Part shown: piece after piece, positions 58,633 through 64,000 of the stretch
Layout: every line of letters starts with the position of its first letter
Numbering within the stretch: the first letter of the stretch is position 1
Assembly (NCBI GenBank): GCA_963817405.1
Contig: CAWFNW010000002.1
Location: forward strand, 248,001-312,000
Length of the DNA stretch: 64,000 nucleotides
Reading direction: 5' to 3'
Source: CAWFNW01 sp963817405
GTDB lineage: Bacteria; Actinomycetota; Coriobacteriia; Anaerosomatales; Anaerosomataceae
Position numbers and translations under genes: made by a program
Notes under the pieces: generated by a model
Seen by the model: the letters and a program-made list of their open reading frames with translations, nothing else
Database searches by the model: none
What the model was told of the DNA's origin: nothing

Positions 58633-59277
58633 GTGGCTCGCCGCTTCCGATCTCTGACGCCCGATCGCGTCGTGGAGCTCCCGCCCGGATGTTCCGGCTG
58701 CGTGTTCTGGGAGTCGCCCGAGCCGCTGCCCTTCGAGTGTGGGTCGGCCTGCGATCCTGACCTCGCTCGGAGTTGGGTCGAGCAGGTGAACGACGAGTGG
58801 GGAGAGTGCGGGCGCATCGTCGTCGAGGACGGCAAGGTGCTCGGGTTCATCAAGTACGCACCTGCCGCGTTCGTACCGCAGTCCCGGAACATGCCGGCGG
58901 GTCCACCCTCCGACGCTGCGGTGCTCATCACGTGTATGCACATCAAGGCTGACGCTCGTCAGCGGGGCCTCGGCAAGGTGCTCCTGCAGGCAGCGCTGCG
59001 CGAGCTCGTCTCGCGCGGCGAGCGGACCGTTCAGGCGTACGCGACCGTGCGCCACGGCTCGTGGGACACCTCGCCGATGATCGGCATGGAGTTCCTGCTC
59101 CGCATGGGCTTCACGGTCGCCCGTCCCCACCCGTCGATGCCGCTGATGCAACTTGACCTGAGGTCACTTGCCGCGTGGACGGAGAACCTGGAGTCGGTGC
59201 TGGAGTCCCTCCGCATCCCGTTGCGCGTGCCGGCTCACACGCCGATGCCGAACATTCAAAGGCGGGGTGACTCGTGA
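58633..59277 (+). CDS. GNAT-family acetyltransferase with N-terminal cysteine cluster
   Basis: 214 residues, GTG start 9 bp after the previous stop. The N-terminus has CSGCVFWE and FECG-x4-CD, a small cysteine cluster. The GNAT core follows: VLITCMHIKADARQRGLGKVLLQAALRELVSRG with the acetyl-CoA loop (RQRGLGK), and GMEFLLRMGFTVARPHP. It is cytosolic. The stop overlaps the YbaK gene by 4 bp. The acceptor is unknown; similar proteins with the cysteine cluster occur in actinobacteria. Confidence 0.82.
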   Translation: MARRFRSLTPDRVVELPPGCSGCVFWESPEPLPFECGSACDPDLARSWVEQVNDEWGECGRIVVEDGKVLGFIKYAPAAFVPQSRNMPAGPPSDAAVLITCMHIKADARQRGLGKVLLQAALRELVSRGERTVQAYATVRHGSWDTSPMIGMEFLLRMGFTVARPHPSMPLMQLDLRSLAAWTENLESVLESLRIPLRVPAHTPMPNIQRRGDS

Positions 59278-59777
59278 GCGGCTCCGCCCCGATCGCGCCC
59301 CGGCTGCGCAAGCCCCGCTCGGCCGCACGCGTCCGGGCGTACCTCGAGTCGCACGGCCTGGCCGATGGGCTGGTGCACTTCGAGCAGTCCACGAAGACGG
59401 CACAGATGGCCGCCGATGCGATGGGGTGCGAGCTCGGCCAGATCGTGAAGTCGCTCGTGTTCGTCGTCGACGGGACGCCGGTTTTGGCGCTCGAGGCGGG
59501 CGACCGGCGCGGCGACACGAAAGCGATCGCAGCGCTCGTCGGCGGGCGCGACGCGCACTTCGCCGATGCGGAGACCGTGCGTGCCGCCACCGGGTATGCG
59601 ATCGGGGGCGTGTCGCCGTTCGATCTGCCCGCCGAGCTGCTCGTGTACGTGGACGACTCGCTCGCGCGGTTCGACGTGGTCTATCCGGCGGGGGGCACGC
59701 CAAGCTCCATGGTCCGCATGACGTTCGAGCAACTCATGGCCACCTCCGGTGGACAACTCGCCACCATCGGGCGATAG
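59274..59777 (+). CDS. YbaK/EbsC-family aminoacyl-tRNA deacylase
   Basis: 167 residues. The YbaK/ProX-like fold is visible: HFEQSTKTAQMAADAMGCELGQIVKSLVFVVDGTPVLALEAGDRRGD with the catalytic lysine in IVKSLVF, then ATGYAIGGVSPFDLP and LVYVDDSLARFDVVYPAGGTPSSMVRM. Such proteins hydrolyse mischarged tRNAs (Cys/Ala on tRNA-Pro and similar). Cytosolic. It overlaps the upstream GNAT gene by 4 bp. Confidence 0.92.
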   Translation: MSGSAPIAPRLRKPRSAARVRAYLESHGLADGLVHFEQSTKTAQMAADAMGCELGQIVKSLVFVVDGTPVLALEAGDRRGDTKAIAALVGGRDAHFADAETVRAATGYAIGGVSPFDLPAELLVYVDDSLARFDVVYPAGGTPSSMVRMTFEQLMATSGGQLATIGR

Positions 59778-59787
59778 TCTCCTGACC

Positions 59788-60924
59788 ATGGTCAAGGCCC
59801 TCACACGTCTCCGCGTCTCTCGCGCCGTCAAGGCACTGCTCGCCGTGCTCGTGTTCTCGATTTTCGCGGGAGCCACGCACGGCGGGTTCGCCCGTGTCTC
59901 GGTTGCGGTGAATGGGAAGACGGTGGTCGCCGGCGTCGGCGACCGGGTGGCAGACGTGCTCGCCGACCACGCTGCGGCCACCTCGGGGGACATCGTCGCC
60001 GCATCCGACGGGCGCGTGCTGCGCTCGGGCGCGGGCGGTCCGCCGGTAACGACGCTCAGAGGTCGGCCGGCGAGCATGGACGATCGGGTGATCCCGGGCG
60101 ATGTCGTGACGAGCTCGGACGGCGCCGACGTCGTCGAACAGACGGTCGAGGAGTTCCGGGCGCTCCCCATCCCCACGAAGATCGAGGGTACCGGCGCGGT
60201 TCTCACGCTTGCCGAACCCGGGGCCGCAGGGCTCGAGCGCGTGGTTATGGGCGTGGTCTCGGGCGACGTGATAGCCACCGAGATCGTGCGGCCGTCCGAC
60301 CCCATGGTGTTGCAGCGGATTCCCGCGAGCGAGGGCAAGAAGATCGCGCTCACGTTCGACGACGGACCGTGGCCGGCCCAAACCGAGCGTGTGCTCGACA
60401 TCCTCAAGGCCGAGGGCGTCCCCGCGACGTTCTTCATGGTCGGCCTGCGCGTGAAGCAGAATCCGAAAGTCGCCCGCCGAGTCGCTCGTGAGGGTCACGC
60501 TATCGGGAATCACACGTATCACCACGTGGACGTCAGCGAGTCTGCGGCCCAAAAGGTCAGCAGGGAGCTCTCCGGGACGAGCGGCGTGATCATCACCACC
60601 ACGGGCGTCGTGCCCCGGTGGTTCCGGCCGCCCGGGGGAAACATCAACGATCAGGCGTTTTCCGCTGCCGCCAAGCAGGGACTCGGTACGGTGCTCTGGA
60701 CGGTCGACCCCCGCGACTGGGGCCGCGGGCAGACTGCCGCCGCGATCGAGAAGGCTGTGGTCTCGGCGACGCGTGCCGGTTCGGTGATCCTGCTGCACGA
60801 TGGCGGCGGCGACCGGAGCCAGACCATTGCGGCGCTGCCGAAGATCATCAAGCGGCTCAAGTCGAGCGGCTACGAGTTCGTCCTGCTCGACGACTTGCCG
60901 GGCACGCCTCGCTCGCGCTGGTAG
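59788..60924 (+). CDS. Polysaccharide deacetylase with DUF348- and G5-like N-terminal domains
   Basis: 378 residues from the ATG at 59788. After a signal anchor (AVKALLAVLVFSIFAGATHG) there is a DUF348-like unit (VSVAVNGKTVVAGVGDRVADVLADH) and a G5-like region (TVEEFRALPIPTKIEGTG...), both common in RpfB-like wall proteins. The NodB domain follows: KIALTFDDGPWPAQTERVL (DD metal ligands), TFFMVGLRV, GHAIGNHTYHH (HxxxH ligands) and RPPGGNINDQAF, then ILLHDGGGDR. It deacetylates peptidoglycan or another wall glycan outside the cell. The domain pairing is uncommon. Confidence 0.9.
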   Translation: MVKALTRLRVSRAVKALLAVLVFSIFAGATHGGFARVSVAVNGKTVVAGVGDRVADVLADHAAATSGDIVAASDGRVLRSGAGGPPVTTLRGRPASMDDRVIPGDVVTSSDGADVVEQTVEEFRALPIPTKIEGTGAVLTLAEPGAAGLERVVMGVVSGDVIATEIVRPSDPMVLQRIPASEGKKIALTFDDGPWPAQTERVLDILKAEGVPATFFMVGLRVKQNPKVARRVAREGHAIGNHTYHHVDVSESAAQKVSRELSGTSGVIITTTGVVPRWFRPPGGNINDQAFSAAAKQGLGTVLWTVDPRDWGRGQTAAAIEKAVVSATRAGSVILLHDGGGDRSQTIAALPKIIKRLKSSGYEFVLLDDLPGTPRSRW

Positions 60925-60931
60925 CCTCCGA

Positions 60932-61510
60932 CTAGGCCCGGCGCCGCACGCCACTGGGCGTGACGACAGCGTCAAGCGGCCGGTCGTGCGCCTCGCACGG
61001 CACCTCGTCCACAACCTGCTCGTCGAACGCGACGCCCACGGTCACGGCGTGCGGCATGTCCGCGAGCAGCCGGTCGTAGTACCCGGCACCCATGCCAAGG
61101 CGGTTACACGCCGCGTCGAAGGCGACCCCCGGGACGATCACGAGGTCTATCTCGGCGGGGTCTGCCGCGGGAGCCTCCGGAGCGGGCTCCGTGAGTCCGA
61201 ACGACCCCGCCTGGAGCGGGGCATCGTCTTCGTGCCAGTGGAGGGTGAGCCTCTTCCCGTCCACGCGAGGGAGCGCGAGCCGCACCCCCCGAGCGCGGAG
61301 CGCAGCCGAGAGCGGCCCGACATCCACTTCGTCCGGCATCGCGCCGTACACGAGAGCGGTGCCGACGGCCTCAAGCTCGGGCAGCCGTTCGACCAGCCCT
61401 GCGATCGCTGCGGACGCGTCCGCCCGAACGTCGGGCGCGATGCCGCGTCGCGCGTTTCGGGCCGCGGTGCGCGTGGAGCGCTTGCGCTCCTCGATGCTCG
61501 TAGTGTCCAC
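60932..61510 (-). CDS. 5-formyltetrahydrofolate cyclo-ligase
   Basis: 192 residues from the GTG at 61510, which follows GGGAGG; a GTG at 61525 is an alternative. The family's motifs are present: KRSTRTAARNARRGI at the N-terminus (ATP site), VYGAMPDEVDVGPL, ALPRVDGKRLTLHW and PGVAFDAACNRLGMGAGYYDRLLADMP (conserved GxGxGYYDR). It converts 5-formyl-THF into 5,10-methenyl-THF with ATP. It is read toward the polysaccharide deacetylase gene and starts 22 bp from the Nramp-like gene's end. Confidence 0.92.
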   Translation of the reverse strand: MDTTSIEERKRSTRTAARNARRGIAPDVRADASAAIAGLVERLPELEAVGTALVYGAMPDEVDVGPLSAALRARGVRLALPRVDGKRLTLHWHEDDAPLQAGSFGLTEPAPEAPAADPAEIDLVIVPGVAFDAACNRLGMGAGYYDRLLADMPHAVTVGVAFDEQVVDEVPCEAHDRPLDAVVTPSGVRRRA

Positions 61511-61531
61511 CCGGCCTCCCTTCACAGCGCC

Positions 61532-62782
61532 TCAGCCGATGCCCAGGACCGTCATGCCCATGAGGAGTACCGTCAGCGAGATCACGATGACGATGGTGCT
61601 CCAGGAGAAGACATTGTTCACGCGATTGTTCACGAAGCGGCCCATGATCCGGCGGTCGTTGACGATCGCCATCATGAAGATCAGCAGGAACGGCAGCAGC
61701 ATGCCGTTCACGACCTGCGAGACGAGCATGATGGTGATCAGATGGAGCCCCGGAACCAGGATGATCGCCGCCCCCACAAAGATGACGAACGTGTAGATGC
61801 CGTTGAAGGCCGGAGCCTCCGACCAGGAGTGGTCAAGTCCCGCCTCCCAGCCAAACGCCTCGCAGATGGCGTACGACGACGTCAGTGGGAGGACCGCAGC
61901 CGCCAGCACCGAGGCTGAGAGCAGGCCGATCGCGAAGAGGGCTTGGGCGTACGGCCCCGCAAGCGGCCGCAGCGCGCTCGCGGCTTCGCCGGCGCTGGTG
62001 ATGGCGATCCCCGCAGGGTGCAGGACGGTTGCGGTCGTGATGATGATGAAGCACGCGATGACGTTCGCGGCGATAGCACCGGCGATGACGTCCCAGCGAG
62101 CGAGCGCCCACTCTTTGACGGTCGTCCCCTTGTCCACGATGTTGCTCTGTACGAGGAACTGCATCCACGGTGCGATGGTCGTGCCGGTGAGCCCGATGGC
62201 AAGTGCGATGTACGCCTGCGTCGGCACGACGGAGGGCACGACGAAGCTCTTTCCCACCTCGGCCCAGTCGGGACCGGCGAGGAACGCGGCGACGACGTAG
62301 GCGATGAACACCGAGGAGAGCAGGAGCAGCACCTTCTCCACGCGCCGATACGAGCCGCGCACGACAAGGGCCCACACCACGAAGGCCGCAATCGGGACGG
62401 AGACATACTTGGAGACGCCGAAGAGCTGCATCGCCGCGGCGATACCGGCGAACTCGGCGATCGTGGTGGCGGCGCTGCTGGTCAGGAGCAGCACCATCGC
62501 CACGAAGGTGGGACGAAGGCCGAAGCGCTCGCGGATGAGCGCCGCGAAGCCCTTGCCGGTGACGGCGCCCATGCGTCCCGCCATCTCCTGCACGATCGCG
62601 AACGACGGCGTCATGAGCAGCATGAGCCAGAGCATCTTGTACCCGTAGTTGGCTCCGGCGACCGAGTACGTCGAGATACCGCCCGAGTCGTTCCCGGCGG
62701 ACGCGGCGATGACCCCGGGACCGATGACGGCCAAGAGCGCGAAGAGCGGCGCGCGCCGCTTCGTGGCGGTCGTGGACGGCAA
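61532..62782 (-). CDS. Nramp-family transporter lacking canonical metal motifs (NRMT-like, probable Mg2+)
   Basis: 416 residues with 11 helices. The N-terminal helix, where classical Nramp proteins have DPGN, reads ASAGNDSGGI (about residues 27-36); the helix-6 MPH-type motif is replaced by TTIAPWMQFLVQSN. These changes fit the Nramp-related Mg2+ transporters (described in Eggerthella lenta) rather than Mn2+/Fe2+ importers. Adjacent on the same strand, 4 bp away, is an MgtE-like gene, which strengthens a Mg2+ role. Confirmation needs alignment to the NRMT structure. Confidence 0.88.
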   Translation of the reverse strand: MPSTTATKRRAPLFALLAVIGPGVIAASAGNDSGGISTYSVAGANYGYKMLWLMLLMTPSFAIVQEMAGRMGAVTGKGFAALIRERFGLRPTFVAMVLLLTSSAATTIAEFAGIAAAMQLFGVSKYVSVPIAAFVVWALVVRGSYRRVEKVLLLLSSVFIAYVVAAFLAGPDWAEVGKSFVVPSVVPTQAYIALAIGLTGTTIAPWMQFLVQSNIVDKGTTVKEWALARWDVIAGAIAANVIACFIIITTATVLHPAGIAITSAGEAASALRPLAGPYAQALFAIGLLSASVLAAAVLPLTSSYAICEAFGWEAGLDHSWSEAPAFNGIYTFVIFVGAAIILVPGLHLITIMLVSQVVNGMLLPFLLIFMMAIVNDRRIMGRFVNNRVNNVFSWSTIVIVISLTVLLMGMTVLGIG

Positions 62783-62785
62783 CGG

Positions 62786-64000
62786 CTAGCCTCGTGCCGC
62801 GAGTACGGAGCCGACCCAGAGCGCACCGGCCCCGAAGGCCAGGCCCACGTAGATGAGCGTGCCGAGCGCCATCGCCGCGAGCGAGAGCGCCGTGCCCGAG
62901 ACACGCTTCCCTGCTTCACTCCTGTTGAGCGCGACGTGGCCGAGAAGAGCGCCCACGACCACCGTCAGGAGTGTGGCGAGCGCGGTCACCGCGGCGAACG
63001 GCTCGGCGTAGGTCATCGCGCCGCCGTACGCGAGGAAGACGATCGCGTAGGCGAGGAGCCCCGTCACGGCGGCAGTCGCCAGGCCGATCATGGCTTCGCG
63101 CAGCAGCCGCCGGCGAAGCGGTGGGCGCTCGTCCTCGTCCTCGCCCTCGATGAGCTCCGCGAGCGTGCGCGAAGACAGCTCCTCGGCGGAGCGGAGGAGT
63201 ACCGGGAGCAGCACCAACGACAACGCAGCGAAGGCGAGACCGAGCGCGAGGGGCGCATCGGCGTTCCGAGCGATCACGTCGGAAAGCGACGTACTGAGCG
63301 CGAGGAAGGCGAGGAAGGCGATGACCCACACGAGGAGCCATGCGTAGCGCCGCACCAGCCACCACCACGTGCTCGCGAGCGGACCGGCCTCGTGCGCCGA
63401 CCCCGTCGCGAGTGCGAGGTCTTCGGCGGACTCCTCCTCCATGACGTCGAGGGCATCGTCGACGGTGACGATACCGAGGAGCTTGTTCGTCTCGTCCACG
63501 ACGGGGACGGCCAAGAGGTCGTACTTGCTCATCGTCTCCGCGACGTCTTCCTGGTCGTCGTCGGGGTTGACGGTGAACACGTCGCGCTCGGCGATGTCGG
63601 AGACGAGCGTGCCGGGCTGCGCGACCACGAGGTCGCGGAGCGAGATGACGCCGTCCAGTCGCCGCTCCTCGTCCACGACGTAGATGTAGTAGATGGTCTC
63701 GCTCTCGGTGGTCTCGCTCCGGATGTGCTCGATGACCTGCTCGACCGTCATCTCCTCGGTCACCGTCGTCACCTCCGGCGTCATGATGCCGCCGGCGGTC
63801 TTCTCCCGGTAGCCGAGGAGGGAGCGGACGGTGCTCGCTTCCTGCACGCCCATGAGGCGCAGGAGGGCCTCGGCCTTGTCGTAGGGAAGGTCGCCGATGA
63901 TGTCGGCCGCGTCGTCCGGGTCCATCATCTCGAGGATGTCGGACGCGCGCTGGCTGCCGAGGTCGTCGATGACGTCGGCCTGCAGCTCGTCTTCGAGTTC
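62786..64000 (-). CDS. MgtE-like protein, N-terminus beyond the window
   Basis: The reading frame is open at the right edge; at least 405 residues are present. In order: end of the MgtE N domain (DDAADIIGDLPYDKAEALLRLM), two CBS domains (GIMTPEVTTVTEEMTVEQVIEHI; DVFTVNPDDDQEDVAETMSKYDLLAVPVVD), a plug-like helix and five membrane helices. The membrane part is divergent: the PVLMGMGGNAG-type segment of MgtE is replaced by LLPVLLRSAEELSSRTLAEL with an acidic EGEDEDERPP loop. Canonical Mg2+ channel activity is thus uncertain. It is probably co-transcribed with the Nramp-like gene. Confidence 0.85.
   Translation of the reverse strand, partial: ELEDELQADVIDDLGSQRASDILEMMDPDDAADIIGDLPYDKAEALLRLMGVQEASTVRSLLGYREKTAGGIMTPEVTTVTEEMTVEQVIEHIRSETTESETIYYIYVVDEERRLDGVISLRDLVVAQPGTLVSDIAERDVFTVNPDDDQEDVAETMSKYDLLAVPVVDETNKLLGIVTVDDALDVMEEESAEDLALATGSAHEAGPLASTWWWLVRRYAWLLVWVIAFLAFLALSTSLSDVIARNADAPLALGLAFAALSLVLLPVLLRSAEELSSRTLAELIEGEDEDERPPLRRRLLREAMIGLATAAVTGLLAYAIVFLAYGGAMTYAEPFAAVTALATLLTVVVGALLGHVALNRSEAGKRVSGTALSLAAMALGTLIYVGLAFGAGALWVGSVLAARG

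Overview
The window is high-GC, densely packed DNA. Its gene content fits an anaerobic or facultative member of Actinomycetota, most likely a Coriobacteriia-type lineage. The indicators are a cell-wall-binding-repeat (CWB2) surface protein, a UPF0182 membrane protein, a tungsten-type aldehyde oxidoreductase, several CXXCH heme proteins, lipoprotein oxidoreductases, many GTG starts and RpfB-like DUF348/G5 architecture. This placement is inference from gene content; no rRNA, tRNA, CRISPR array or intact insertion sequence was seen.

Layout. 1-583: 3' end of a LigB/YgiD-type dioxygenase. 706-7201 (minus): a probable exported redox module made of a CWB2 surface protein carrying three heme motifs, an unrecognised protein, an AOR-family tungsten enzyme, and a Tat-exported four-cluster ferredoxin that ends in a heme motif. 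It is preceded by a long structured leader with an intrinsic terminator. 7713-14793: many small stand-alone genes (DUF805/DUF2510, DUF937, aquaporin, TfoX-N, DUF1801, DUF2164), two decayed genes and a seven-heme lipoprotein. 15014-18325: an ABC-2 exporter. 18336-26288: GNAT, two VapBC-type toxin-antitoxin pairs, a DMT transporter, a condensation-fold protein, a truncated cardiolipin synthase, acylphosphatase, nitroreductase and a cytoplasmic Fe-S protein.

26356-36735 (minus) is one tightly overlapping operon. It encodes a Mrp-type cation antiporter with four antiporter-like subunits plus all small subunits, headed by a membrane GGDEF protein with a dead active site and an intact c-di-GMP inhibitory site. 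37021-45296: a mono-heme anchor with HlyIII, a molybdopterin lipoprotein, a flavin reductase, a CNNM/CorC protein, a PspC/LiaF-like envelope-stress cluster, an amidohydrolase and a methyltransferase. 46194-49809: a HEAT-repeat protein and an HD-GYP protein that appear to share the same N-terminal domain. 49880-61510: UPF0182, an RlpA-like protein behind a long leader, holin-like and YtxH-like small membrane proteins, an aminotransferase, D-Ala-D-Ala ligase, a polysaccharide deacetylase and 5-formyl-THF cyclo-ligase. 61532-64000 (minus): an Nramp-related transporter lacking the canonical metal motifs, directly beside an MgtE-like protein, which suggests Mg2+ transport.

Cross-cutting themes are (i) redox proteins outside the membrane (AOR/ferredoxin, two multiheme proteins, a mono-heme anchor, a Mo lipoprotein), (ii) c-di-GMP-related proteins next to ion transport and HEAT signalling, and (iii) a family of about 75-bp palindromic elements present four times in intergenic gaps (14828, 25341, 38776 and 45298).
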